Source: CAYNOZ01 sp964398955 (GTDB lineage Archaea; Methanobacteriota_B; Thermococci; Thermococcales; CAYNOZ01). Taken from it: 17,841 nt of DNA. Positions 1-7,477 of this stretch are shown piece by piece. The position numbers and the translations under genes were made by a program. Location: the NCBI GenBank assembly GCA_964398955.1, contig CAYNOZ010000023.1:1-17841 (forward strand), read 5' to 3'. Every line of letters starts with the position of its first letter. Position 1 is the first letter of the stretch. Below the pieces are notes generated by a model that was given only the letters and a program-made list of their open reading frames with translations, was not told the origin of the DNA and ran no database searches.

Positions 1-80
1 CCTTCATCTTCTATATGTTCTTCAGGATTTACTAAATCCGCAAACTTCGATATTTTATTACCTCCTGTTTTAAAACCCAT
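1..80 (-). CDS. 5' end of an unrecognised protein gene, cut by the window edge
   Basis: An open frame starts at ATG (78-80, minus strand) and runs off the window at base 1, giving 26 residues that begin MGFKTGGNKISKFADL and continue VNPEEHIEDE. A TATA-like stretch lies at about 115-128 on the minus strand, fitting a short-leader transcript. A strong Shine-Dalgarno-like AGGAGGT (60-66) lies inside the frame, where it encodes two glycines. No ATG, GTG or TTG follows it at normal spacing; the codon at the right distance is ATA (51-53). Either the ATG is the true start and the match is fortuitous, or a rare start is used. I do not recognise the protein and too little is present to assign a function. 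Confidence 0.45.
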   Translation of the reverse strand, partial: MGFKTGGNKISKFADLVNPEEHIEDE

Positions 81-491
81 TTCAAAAGGCTTACACAGAT
101 CTTAAACCCCTCAATTATATTCATAAACCGAATGGGGCTAAAACCAGATCTCATAAAACTTTATCGCTTAACTCTTGGCCAAGACCCTGTGTTCCAGTCA
201 ACGAGATAAATTATCGCTGACTGTAAGCCTCATTTAAACTAGATTGACCATGATTATAAAAAAGTTTCGGAGAGAGAAATTTCTGAAGTTAAACACGTTT
301 TTGCATATAACAAAATTTCTTCAGCAAAAATATTGTGAAAAATTAAAAATTCAAATTTTTTACAAAAAATCATTACATTTTAAACATTGAAAATTATAAT
401 AATTATTTAAAGATTAGAATAAATAACATTTTAAAAGGTTCTCAGTGTAAAAAACCAAATATAAAAACTAAAAGACCAATTAATTATATAT
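81..491. other. intergenic region without a recognisable gene
   Basis: About 410 bases without a convincing coding frame. The part from about 125 to 250 is less AT-rich and holds an imperfect inverted repeat at about 193-222: CAGTCA and TGACTG arms enclosing GATAA-A-TTATC. This could be a small RNA or terminator-like hairpin, but it fits no tRNA, box C/D or H/ACA pattern that I could recognise. From about 290 to 490 the sequence is very AT-rich with T-runs. These are suitable for ending transcription of the SRP RNA, which is transcribed leftwards into it. Confidence 0.5.
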
Positions 492-783
492 AGGGCCTGT
501 CTGGAAGTGGATGACTTTCCCAGCTCCCTTCCATACACTCCAAGCTCCATCCCGCGACCCCACGAGCAACGGATGTCCTGATTACCGCTGCTCCCTCCCA
601 GGCCTGACGGGGTTCATCAGGTCAAGAAGGCATAATGCCTTCACCATCCGATCCCGTGGGACGAGATATCAACACCGGAATGTATATCCAGAAGCTGGTT
701 CCATCACCGCCTTCCAGACTTCGGTTCCCACTTATCGACGTTTTTGGGTTACAGGGGACGCCGAATTCCCCAACCTAGCCCGT
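492..783 (-). ncRNA. signal recognition particle RNA (archaeal 7S RNA)
   Basis: The RNA scaffold of the signal recognition particle, binding SRP54 and SRP19 to target ribosomes making membrane and secreted proteins to the Sec translocon. Read on the minus strand it begins with the archaeal 7S signature GGGCTAGG (774-781 region) followed by GGCGTCCCCTGTAACCC. The conserved helix 8 appears as GAACCCCGTCAGG, then GGGAGGGAGCAGCGGTAA (about 587-617), matching the universal SRP54-binding loops. The 3' end carries AGGCCC (about 492-498), which pairs with the 5' GGGCT to close helix 1, as archaeal SRP RNAs do. It is strikingly GC-rich compared with its AT-rich flanks, as expected of a structured RNA in a thermophile. 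The exact ends are uncertain by a few bases. Confidence 0.95.
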
Positions 784-799
784 GATTAAAGACCATAAT

Positions 800-813
800 A
801 ACACTTAAGTGTT
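800..813 (-). promoter_or_regulatory. palindrome at the expected TATA position of the SRP RNA gene
   Basis: AACACTTAAGTGTT is a perfect 14-base palindrome centred about 25 bases upstream of the inferred SRP RNA 5' end. That is where an archaeal TATA box should lie. The central CTTAAG could act as a weak TATA element, and the palindrome could bind a dimeric regulator or simply be chance. The position is seen; the role is inferred. Confidence 0.35.
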
Positions 814-985
814 TTTCGGAGAACCCAATCCTAGGTCCAATAGATTATCTTGAAAATTTTGAAATAATGGTGTAACGAAAAGTGGTGGGGCTGGGAAACA
901 CTCTAACTTTGAGATGATATTTAACAAAATTCTTAATCATTTTTCTTTGGTATTCTGTGATATCTGAAAAGATAGAGGTGTTAAT

Positions 986-1918
986 TTATATTGTTTTTAT
1001 TGTGTATAATATTATTGTTAGTATTCCTAATCCGATTTCTAGTAGGTATGTTGTTATTATTAGTTTTTTTTCGGTGTTTGATCCTAGTTTGATTAATATG
1101 CTGGGTACTGATAGGTATGGTGGTGGGCTTAGTTTTCCGTTTTTGTTTACTTGGGTTGGTCCTCTTTGTTTTCCTGAGTATTTTATTTTGGTTTTTAGTA
1201 GGAAGTCGATTATGTGTGGTAGGATTAGTATTGCTCCATAGATTTCTACTTTTCCTAGTATTGTTATTATGGCGATCATGCTTCCCATTGTTAGGGTTCC
1301 TGTATCGCCTGGGAAGATTGTGGCTGGGTATATGTTGTAGTATAGTAGAGCTAGTATTGATGTGGTGAAGATTGTTCCGAGTATTGCTGTGTTGGGGTGG
1401 CCGTTGAGGTAGCTTAGTAGGGTTAGGAATGATATTATTATTAGGCTTAGTCCAACTTCTAGTCCGTTGAATCCTGCTAACATGTTTATGGCGTTCGATG
1501 CTCCTATTATTGCTATTATTGCTAGTATTAGATATATTGGTCCGAATTCTATGCTGAAGAAAATGAAATTTATTTTGGTGGAGATTACAGAATTTATAAT
1601 TGGTATTGATACTATTATTGATAGTAATACTTTTTTTGATTGATCTATATTTGTTAAGTCATCTATTATCCCTAATATTCCTATAAGACTTATTATAACT
1701 ATTGCGTTTAAAAATTTTGTCAGACCTTCTGGAACAATGAATAAGCTACTTGATATTAATACTCCGATTATAACTGTGATACCTCCCATTTCAGGTATTT
1801 CAGGTTTTTCTGGTTTATGAATATCTTTTCCTATTATTCCTGATTTTTTAAAGGCATCTGAAATTATTGGAGTTAAAATGAAGGTAATGGCGAATGATAA
1901 TATTGGTTCCCAGTACAT
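986..1918 (-). CDS. polyprenyl-phosphate HexNAc-1-phosphate transferase (GlcNAc-1-P transferase / MraY superfamily)
   Basis: Integral membrane enzyme of 310 residues that should move a sugar-1-phosphate from a UDP-sugar to dolichyl phosphate, the first step of archaeal N-glycan or surface polysaccharide assembly (AglH-like). Visible motifs: HKPEKPEIPEMGG (34-46), the acidic IIDDLTNID (84-92), the conserved NAINMLAGFNGLE (142-154) and FPGDTG (202-207). A basic loop, KTKIKYSGKQRGPTQ (242-256), lies near the C-terminus. About ten hydrophobic segments fill the rest. The start ATG has GGAGAT six bases upstream. It is divergent from the glycosyltransferase gene at 1985, in line with a shared glycan pathway. 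The 3' two thirds use almost only A/C-ending codons, while the 5' third does not. The exact sugar donor cannot be told. Confidence 0.87.
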   Translation of the reverse strand: MYWEPILSFAITFILTPIISDAFKKSGIIGKDIHKPEKPEIPEMGGITVIIGVLISSSLFIVPEGLTKFLNAIVIISLIGILGIIDDLTNIDQSKKVLLSIIVSIPIINSVISTKINFIFFSIEFGPIYLILAIIAIIGASNAINMLAGFNGLEVGLSLIIISFLTLLSYLNGHPNTAILGTIFTTSILALLYYNIYPATIFPGDTGTLTMGSMIAIITILGKVEIYGAILILPHIIDFLLKTKIKYSGKQRGPTQVNKNGKLSPPPYLSVPSILIKLGSNTEKKLIITTYLLEIGLGILTIILYTIKTI

Positions 1919-1984
1919 GGAATCTCCAAAGATTATTAAATAATTGAATGTAATAAATCTTAGCGTAAGATCGGTGATGAGAAA
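1919..1984. promoter_or_regulatory. divergent promoter region between two glycan genes
   Basis: These 66 bases separate the sugar-phosphate transferase from the GT2 gene. TATA-like stretches are TTATTAAATAATT (about 1932-1944), usable for the rightward gene, and GATTTATTACA read leftward (about 1951-1961), usable for the leftward gene. GGTGATGA precedes the GTG start at 1985. Exact elements are uncertain. Confidence 0.45.
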
Positions 1985-3016
1985 GTGAAAATAGATTCAG
2001 TGACAATTGATCTCAGAGATCTGAAGATGGGTACTGACATTGAAAAAGATGTAATTAAAAACTTGGTAGATTATTTTAGTTCTGAGGGATTAGTATTTCA
2101 CTTATTATCTAATAAAAATTTATCCGAATTCGAATCTAATATTAAAATTTTAGATGGGCATGAAAAGTTAGAAGATATCCTGGATGGAGATAATATTCAC
2201 AGAAAAATGGTGATTGGTCAAAATGTTCCAAATTCTCTTAAAGGGAAGGTTTATGCAGTGGAATTAGGTTCTCATAACGTTAACGATTCCAGTTTTTATG
2301 TTGATGAATTAATTCAAGTAAAAGATATATATAAAAAATTAAAAAAGACTTTCGTGATTGTACCAGCTTATAATGAAGATAGAACTCTTTCTAGTGTTTT
2401 AGATGATCTAAAAAAATATTTTAAAAATGGTCAAATCGTAGTAATCGATGATGGAAGTGGTGATAATACTAGAGAGATAGCTAAATCTAAGAACGTTGAA
2501 ATTATTTCGCATATTATTAACAGAGGCTTAGGAGGGGCTTTGAGTACAGGTATAGAATTTACAGTAGAAAAGGGAGCGGAAAACATAATTACTTTCGATG
2601 CAGACGGTCAGCATGATGTTAAGGATGTGAAGAAATTATTGTATCCATTAATTAATGAAGAAGCCTCATTTGTGATTGGAAGCAGATTTAAAGGGGATAC
2701 AAGTAAAATGCCATTTATCAAGGTTTTAGGTAACAAAATATTGAATTATATAACATTTGGGTTAACTGGAAGATTGGTTACAGATTCTCAGAGTGGTTTC
2801 AGAGGAATAAGTCGGGATATGGCTAAGGATATTGAACTTAAATGCGACCGTTATGCGATTTCATCGGAACTTATTATGGAATCTAAAGATCTTAAGTTAG
2901 TTGAAGTTCCTATACCCGCTATTTATGATGAATACAGTTCCAAGAAAGGTACTAATGTTATTTCAGGAATAAAAATATTTCTGAAACTGATATATAAGAT
3001 CTTATCTCAATTTTAG
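1985..3016 (+). CDS. family 2 glycosyltransferase with N-terminal extension (dolichyl-phosphate sugar synthase-like)
   Basis: Protein of 343 residues. Residues 121-343 form a GT-A fold GT2 domain: VIVPAYNED (124-132), VIDDGSGDNT (153-162), the NRGLGGAL loop (179-186), the metal-binding FDADGQH (204-210), and GSRF followed by the DSQSGFRG acceptor region. This class usually makes dolichyl-phosphate mannose or glucose, or transfers sugar to a lipid carrier, at the inner membrane face. The first 120 residues are an added domain that I do not recognise; its pattern (DLRDLKM, then HLLSNKN) faintly recalls a degenerate HAD-like fold, which is only a guess. The start is GTG with GGTGATGA ahead. There is no transmembrane tail. 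The next gene (DUF2304) starts 13 bases after the stop and is a common neighbour of such enzymes. Confidence 0.88.
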   Translation: MKIDSVTIDLRDLKMGTDIEKDVIKNLVDYFSSEGLVFHLLSNKNLSEFESNIKILDGHEKLEDILDGDNIHRKMVIGQNVPNSLKGKVYAVELGSHNVNDSSFYVDELIQVKDIYKKLKKTFVIVPAYNEDRTLSSVLDDLKKYFKNGQIVVIDDGSGDNTREIAKSKNVEIISHIINRGLGGALSTGIEFTVEKGAENIITFDADGQHDVKDVKKLLYPLINEEASFVIGSRFKGDTSKMPFIKVLGNKILNYITFGLTGRLVTDSQSGFRGISRDMAKDIELKCDRYAISSELIMESKDLKLVEVPIPAIYDEYSSKKGTNVISGIKIFLKLIYKILSQF

Positions 3017-3029
3017 GAAGGGTGAAAAT

Positions 3030-3389
3030 ATGTTGTTTATCCAGTATATAGTATTGATCTTGTTGGCTTTGATAATCATCTTTATTTACAAAAAAAGGAA
3101 GGATTTAAGCACAATAGAATATTTAATATGGATATTTGCGTCTTTAATAATTGGTATAGTTGCAGTATTCCCTATAACTATTTCAAATACAATTAGTAAT
3201 ATAACAGGTATTGCTAGAGGTATTGATGCATTATTCGTAGTAGGATTTATTTTAACATACTCATTAATGCTTAAATTATACATTAAAGTATATGATTTAG
3301 AGAACCAACTTACAGAGATGAATAAAGAAGTTTCAATTAGACTAAAAAATATAGAGGATTCAGTAGTAGAAGAAGATGAAAAAGATTGA
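3030..3389 (+). CDS. DUF2304 small membrane protein
   Basis: Protein of 119 residues: an N-terminal transmembrane helix, a short basic loop KKRKDL, a second hydrophobic helix, a third weaker hydrophobic stretch (ALFVVGFILTYSLML), then a charged coiled-coil tail ending in EEDEKD. This is the layout of DUF2304 proteins, which sit beside GT2 glycosyltransferases in archaea and bacteria and probably anchor or partner them at the membrane. The ATG start is preceded by GGAAGGGTGAA, and the gene follows the GT2 gene with 13 bases between, so both are likely one transcript. Function is inferred from context. Confidence 0.75.
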   Translation: MLFIQYIVLILLALIIIFIYKKRKDLSTIEYLIWIFASLIIGIVAVFPITISNTISNITGIARGIDALFVVGFILTYSLMLKLYIKVYDLENQLTEMNKEVSIRLKNIEDSVVEEDEKD

Positions 3390-3453
3390 ATAATTCTAGA
3401 TGAAAAGATATTTAAGAAAATTAATTGGTAATAAATTGAATCTCAAGTTAAAT

Positions 3454-3463
3454 TTTTTATATG
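3454..3463 (+). promoter_or_regulatory. TATA box for ahcY
   Basis: TTTTTATATG lies about 45 bases before the chosen ATG at 3503. Initiation about 25 bases downstream (near 3484) would leave a leader of about 19 bases containing the GGTG ribosome binding site at 3493-3496. Confidence 0.5.
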
Positions 3464-3502
3464 TTACGTTTGAACTAAGTAAAAACTTATTAGGTGTTTT
3501 AT

Positions 3503-4744
3503 ATGAGTGTAAGAGATCGAAGTCTTGCTCCAGAAGGAAAAAAGAAAATTAATTGGGTTAAATCCCATATGCCGGTTTTAAATTTATTGGAGAAACATTT
3601 TGAAGAAGAAAAACCGTTAAAAGGTACTAATATAAGTATGGCGATCCATTTAGAACCAACAACTGCTTACTTAGCTACAGTTCTAGGGAAAGGAGGAGCG
3701 AAAGTGGCTTTAACAGGAAGTAATCCGTTAAGCACTCAGGACTCAGCCGCAGCTGCAGTAAATGAAGAAGAAAATGTTGAGGTTTATGCAAAACACGGTG
3801 CTGACAAAGAAGAATTTTATGAAAACTACAATAAAGTTCTGGACATTGAGCCAGATGTAATAATCGATGATGGTTCTGATTTAGTCTCAATAACCCATGA
3901 AAAAAGAAGAAACTTGCTAGATAAAATCAAAGGAGCTTGTGAAGAAACTACCACCGGTGTAAATAGATTAAAATCTATGGAAAAAGAAAATGTCTTGGAA
4001 TTCCCAGCAATTGCTGTAAATGACGCCAAAAGTAAGTACTTATTTGATAGTATGCATGGAACCGGTCAATCAGTTTGGGATGGAGTTATGAGAACCACTA
4101 ACCTTTCTATCGCAGGAAGCCAAGTAGTGGTATCTGGTTTTGGCCCAGTTGGAAAAGGTATAGCTAAGAGGGCTGATGGTTTAGGTGCGAATGTTACAAT
4201 AACTGAGGTTAACCCAATTAGAGCTTTAGAAGCAGTAATGGAAGGATATAGTGTTAAAACTATGAAAGAAGCTTCTAAAATAGCTGATTTTATAATTACA
4301 GCTACAGGAGATAAGAACGTAGTGGATAAAGAACATTTCAACTTAATGAAGGAGAACGCGATTTTAGCGAATGCTGGTCACTTCGATGTTGAAGTAAACG
4401 TTGAAGGATTAGAAAAGATGGCAGAAGAAGTGAAGGAAGTTAAAGAGAACATAACAGAATATAAATTGAATGATAAAAGCCTTTTCGTGCTTGGGGAAGG
4501 TAGACTAGTTAATCTTGCCTGCGGAGATGGACATGCCGCCGAAATTATGGATATTAGCTTCGCTTTACAAGCTAAATCAGTACTATACCTAATAAATAAT
4601 GACCTTAAAAATAAAGTATACAATGTTCCTAAGAAAATTGATGAAGAGGTCTCAGAACTAAAATTGAAGGGAATGGGAATAGAAACTGATACTTTAACTG
4701 AAGAACAGAAAGAATATTTGGGAAGTTGGAAGCTTGGAACCTAA
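3503..4744 (+). CDS. ahcY: S-adenosylhomocysteine hydrolase (adenosylhomocysteinase)
   Basis: Splits S-adenosylhomocysteine into adenosine (or inosine in some archaea) and homocysteine using tightly bound NAD, removing the product inhibitor of methyltransferases. The protein has 413 residues, the short archaeal/Thermotoga-type length. Visible motifs: GSNPLSTQDSAAAA (72-85), DDGSDL (122-127), EETTTGVNRL (148-157), the substrate-domain NDAKSKYLFD (173-182), the Rossmann motif GFGPVGKG (212-219) and ITEVNPIRALEAVMEG (233-248). The C-terminal HAAEIMDISFALQA (344-357) is also typical. I chose the ATG at 3503 because GGTG (3493-3496) is well spaced before it; a GTG at 3494 would add three residues but overlaps that site. 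It is probably monocistronic and meets the CBS operon tail-to-tail. Confidence 0.96.
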   Translation: MSVRDRSLAPEGKKKINWVKSHMPVLNLLEKHFEEEKPLKGTNISMAIHLEPTTAYLATVLGKGGAKVALTGSNPLSTQDSAAAAVNEEENVEVYAKHGADKEEFYENYNKVLDIEPDVIIDDGSDLVSITHEKRRNLLDKIKGACEETTTGVNRLKSMEKENVLEFPAIAVNDAKSKYLFDSMHGTGQSVWDGVMRTTNLSIAGSQVVVSGFGPVGKGIAKRADGLGANVTITEVNPIRALEAVMEGYSVKTMKEASKIADFIITATGDKNVVDKEHFNLMKENAILANAGHFDVEVNVEGLEKMAEEVKEVKENITEYKLNDKSLFVLGEGRLVNLACGDGHAAEIMDISFALQAKSVLYLINNDLKNKVYNVPKKIDEEVSELKLKGMGIETDTLTEEQKEYLGSWKLGT

Positions 4745-4778
4745 ATTTTTATTTTTATTATTTACATGTTTTTTAAGA
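4745..4778 (+). terminator. T-rich stop region between converging genes
   Basis: Several T-runs (TTTTTATTTTTATTATT, then TTTTTT at about 4771-4776) follow the ahcY stop codon and extend into the 3' end of the opposite gene. Oligo-T tracts end transcription in archaea. No hairpin is visible. Confidence 0.4.
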
Positions 4779-5082
4779 AAAGAAGCCAAGCTTGATGATA
4801 TCCATCTTCATATTGGTCTCTGAATGGTTCTTTTTCCCATTCGCTAAATCTTGATCTTAATTTTTCTATTTTATTTTCATCAACATCATTATTAAGGATT
4901 TTATAGATTAAACTGTCTTCATTTTGTTCCTCGATCCCTGATATCATTCCTTCACATGCTCTTATGAATCCATTATTTTCTTCAATCTTTCTTAAATGAT
5001 TTAAATGTTCTTTCGCTTCGGTAGTTTTTTCTTCTTTCAATGAATCTATTATCAAATTGAATCTCATTTCTTTAGCTTCCAT
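4762..5082 (-). CDS. small charged helical protein of unknown function
   Basis: A 106-residue protein, strongly charged (rich in Glu and Lys) and likely all-helical, without signal peptide or membrane segment. The C-terminal part, FRDQYEDGYHQAWLLFLK, has the aromatic/acidic pattern of a conserved surface. I do not recognise the family. The ATG has GTGAT four bases upstream. It lies 31 bases behind the CBS-domain gene at 5114-6019 and on the same strand, so it is probably the last gene of the CBS operon and may work with those proteins. Confidence 0.6.
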   Translation of the reverse strand: MEAKEMRFNLIIDSLKEEKTTEAKEHLNHLRKIEENNGFIRACEGMISGIEEQNEDSLIYKILNNDVDENKIEKLRSRFSEWEKEPFRDQYEDGYHQAWLLFLKNM

Positions 5083-5113
5083 TTTATCACAAAAAAGAAT
5101 AATAAATTAAAAA

Positions 5114-6019
5114 TTACTCGGTATCAACAAACCGAAGTATATCTCTCCTAGTGATTATTCCTTCAACTTCTTCATTTATCACCATTAAAGAACCAATCTG
5201 CTTTTCTTTCATTATTTCAGCAGCTTTACCGACATCTGCTTCTTGTTCAACTGTTATTAATCCTTCAGTCATAAACTCATTGGCTCTAATGTTGAGAATA
5301 TCTCCAGCCATTGTTGATTTTGCCTTCTCAAATATTCCATTATTGCCGAAGAAGTCAAGGATATCAATAGTTGTAATAATTCCAACCATTTCATCATGAT
5401 CTATTACTGGTAATCTTCTAACATCATTCCTAATCATTTCTTTTCCTATATCTCCTAAAGTCATTCTCGGAGTTGCCGTGATTAAATCAGTCGTCATGGC
5501 CTCTTTAACTTTCGCACCAACATCTTGACTTGCGAAGAATTCTACGAACTCTTTTTCTTCAACCACTCCCTGAGGAATTTTGTTCTTAAGTACAGGTAAT
5601 CCTCCAACGTCATTATCCATGGTTTTCTTAAAAGCATCCATGATATGATCACGATAATTGGCTGATATTATATCATGGTGCATTATCTTTCTAATAGGTT
5701 CGTGAATAGCTGAAAGCAGGTTCCCATCATGATCCTGAGTTACTATGTTGAACATCTCTCCACCACCCAAGAAATTTATCATATCTCTCGATTTAACCAA
5801 ACCGATGATCTCTCTCGTACCGGGATCAGTTACAGGAACTCTTCTTTCTTCATATTCAGAAACTGTCTCCGCTAATCCTTTAATCGTCATGGTAGGTGGT
5901 ACATCCACAACTTCTCTCGTTATTTCCAATACACTTCCTTCAGTCTCAACTTCTCGACTAGAAAATTCTTTTGGTCCTCTATCACGAGCACCATATCCTC
6001 CTTGATTTTCTCTTACCAT
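5114..6019 (-). CDS. four-CBS-domain protein
   Basis: A 301-residue protein with a glycine/arginine-rich N-terminal tail (ENQGGYGARDRGPKEF) followed by four CBS domains at about 30-90, 105-165, 168-230 and 243-300. Typical CBS signatures are RRLPVIDHDEMVGIITTIDIL and, at the end, IGSLMVINEEVEGIITRRDIL (only parts quoted). CBS pairs bind adenine nucleotides (AMP, ATP, S-adenosylmethionine, S-adenosylhomocysteine) and act as energy or ligand sensors. No catalytic domain is attached, so it is probably a stand-alone sensor or a regulator of a partner. The start ATG has GAGGTGAG upstream. The gene is 13 bases behind the previous CBS gene, so the two are clearly co-transcribed. The ligand is unknown. 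Confidence 0.88.
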   Translation of the reverse strand: MVRENQGGYGARDRGPKEFSSREVETEGSVLEITREVVDVPPTMTIKGLAETVSEYEERRVPVTDPGTREIIGLVKSRDMINFLGGGEMFNIVTQDHDGNLLSAIHEPIRKIMHHDIISANYRDHIMDAFKKTMDNDVGGLPVLKNKIPQGVVEEKEFVEFFASQDVGAKVKEAMTTDLITATPRMTLGDIGKEMIRNDVRRLPVIDHDEMVGIITTIDILDFFGNNGIFEKAKSTMAGDILNIRANEFMTEGLITVEQEADVGKAAEIMKEKQIGSLMVINEEVEGIITRRDILRFVDTE

Positions 6020-6032
6020 TCATAACTCACCT

Positions 6033-6833
6033 CTATAGATTTGAATAAAGTGATTTTATCAAGTCTATTTTATCAATAAGACCCTTTAAAAAGTATCCTT
6101 GATCTACGACAGGGATAATTTCTAAATCCCTCTCGATTAATAATTCTATTGCTTCTTCCACAGAATCTTCTGGACTTAAAACGGTAGGAGATCTATTCAT
6201 TACCTTTTTTACTTTAGGTGGTTCATTCATATCCAAGGAAAGCTTCCTGTGAGCAATTAAATCCTCTTGAGATATTAATCCTACTAGTTTATTCTTTCCT
6301 TTAACTTCTTCAACAACCGGAAAAGCCTGAATATTCCCCTCTTCCAATTTCGACCATATTTTGGTAATACGAATATCAGGTTTAACAAATGCCCCATCAT
6401 GCATTAATTCACTAACCTTATCCTTTCGAGGTTTTCTCTCTTTTGATCGAGCCCCCACCAAAATATCTTCAAGTCCAACAATTCCTAAAAACTCATTATC
6501 ACGATTAAAAACTGGAGCATCAAACAAATCGTTTTTTATCATCTTATCCGAAGCGGTCCTTAAATCCATATCATTATAAAGGTATATTAATGGCTTATTA
6601 GTAATTGATCTAGCAGGCATATCGGCTTTTGAATCTTTTATTTTAAGAACATCTGATCTCTTCAATATACCAGAAAAGTTATTATTCTCATCCAAAACTA
6701 CAAGTGTTCTAATTCCTTCTTCCCTGATAATAGATCTCGCCTTAGTTGCTAAATCAGTTTCCTTTACTGATATCGGATCCACTATAACATCGCCTAACAT
6801 GAGATCATCCCATGATATTAATTCTTTGTACAC
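6033..6833 (-). CDS. four-CBS-domain protein
   Basis: A 266-residue protein made of four CBS repeats (about 12-65, 70-125, 138-195 and 207-264) with no other domain. The second pair carries the pattern MNRSPTVLSPEDSVEEAIEL followed by DLEIIPVVD and GLIDKIDLI. It is presumably a cytoplasmic adenosyl-ligand sensor. The start used here is GTG (6831-6833) with AAGGA ahead; the in-frame ATG 33 bases downstream (residue 12), just before the first repeat, is an alternative. It lies 23 bases behind the CBS/zinc-ribbon gene and 13 bases ahead of the next CBS gene, on the same strand. Confidence 0.85.
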   Translation of the reverse strand: MYKELISWDDLMLGDVIVDPISVKETDLATKARSIIREEGIRTLVVLDENNNFSGILKRSDVLKIKDSKADMPARSITNKPLIYLYNDMDLRTASDKMIKNDLFDAPVFNRDNEFLGIVGLEDILVGARSKERKPRKDKVSELMHDGAFVKPDIRITKIWSKLEEGNIQAFPVVEEVKGKNKLVGLISQEDLIAHRKLSLDMNEPPKVKKVMNRSPTVLSPEDSVEEAIELLIERDLEIIPVVDQGYFLKGLIDKIDLIKSLYSNL

Positions 6834-6856
6834 TATATATTTTTCCTTACCTTATT

Positions 6857-7387
6857 TTAGAAGGCTCCCCTACATTCGTCACATACCCATCTTCCATCAT
6901 ATTCGACAAGAGGCTTGTATTCTCCACAGGATTCGCAAAATCCTAGCATTTCTCCTTGTGCTTGTCTTGAAACATGTTGCTTACTGTTATCTTCTTCAAC
7001 TAAATCGGAGTATGCATCTAAAATATTCGATAAGTTAATGAATCCTACTGGTTTTTCATCTTCGATTATTAAAAGTCTTCTCATACCATTATCTATCATT
7101 AGTTGTGCTCCTTCAGCTATAGTTCTGTCAGATTCTAAGCTTACTATATTAGATGACATTATATCTTCTGCTTTTACCTTCTCCGGATCCTGTCCTTTTG
7201 TTATAACATTATCTAAAACATCTCTTTCAGTGACAATTCCCTCGGGATATCCATCTTCACTGACAACCACTACGCCTCCTATTTTGTTCTCACTCATGAG
7301 TTCAGATACTTTGGAAATTGGATCCGATTTCTCAACCGTTATGGCTTCTCTATTCATAATTTCTTTTATACTAGCTTCCGTGTCCAT
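6857..7387 (-). CDS. CBS-pair protein with C-terminal zinc ribbon
   Basis: A 176-residue protein. Two CBS domains (about 8-62 and 72-128) contain the classic MSENKIGGVVVV and GIVTERDVL signatures. After a short linker comes a CxxC...CxxC zinc ribbon (CESCG and CDEC, about residues 150-173). CBS-plus-zinc-ribbon proteins are known in methanogens and other archaea, and the ribbon may bind nucleic acid or a partner. This is the first gene of the operon: a good TATA box (7424-7432) and a strong GAGGAGGG site precede the ATG. The IMP dehydrogenase-like CBS pattern has no catalytic barrel here. Confidence 0.88.
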   Translation of the reverse strand: MDTEASIKEIMNREAITVEKSDPISKVSELMSENKIGGVVVVSEDGYPEGIVTERDVLDNVITKGQDPEKVKAEDIMSSNIVSLESDRTIAEGAQLMIDNGMRRLLIIEDEKPVGFINLSNILDAYSDLVEEDNSKQHVSRQAQGEMLGFCESCGEYKPLVEYDGRWVCDECRGAF

Positions 7388-7391
7388 TGGA

Positions 7392-7432
7392 AACCCTCCT
7401 CTGTTCGTAGATTATCACCAATACTTATATAG
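7392..7432 (-). promoter_or_regulatory. promoter and ribosome binding site of the CBS operon
   Basis: Read leftwards, CTATATAAG (7424-7432) is a near-consensus archaeal TATA box with a purine-rich GGGAAAT just upstream as a likely TFB-recognition element. Transcription would start near 7402. The ribosome site GAGGAGGG (about 7393-7400) follows at once, then the ATG at 7385-7387. Confidence 0.75.
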
Positions 7433-7477
7433 ATTTCCCAAATTCTCATTTAATTTATCAACATTTTAAATATTGAA

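Noticed and set aside
125..250. tRNA or guide RNA gene
   Set aside because: No T-arm or acceptor stem could be formed, and box C/D or H/ACA features are lacking; only an imperfect hairpin is present.
511..789. 92-residue open frame on the plus strand
   Set aside because: It lies antisense within the SRP RNA gene, whose signature sequences are unmistakable; the frame is open only because the region is GC-rich.
957..1368. Plus-strand frames opposite the sugar-phosphate transferase
   Set aside because: They are hydrophobic shadows of a membrane-protein gene that has clear family motifs on the minus strand.
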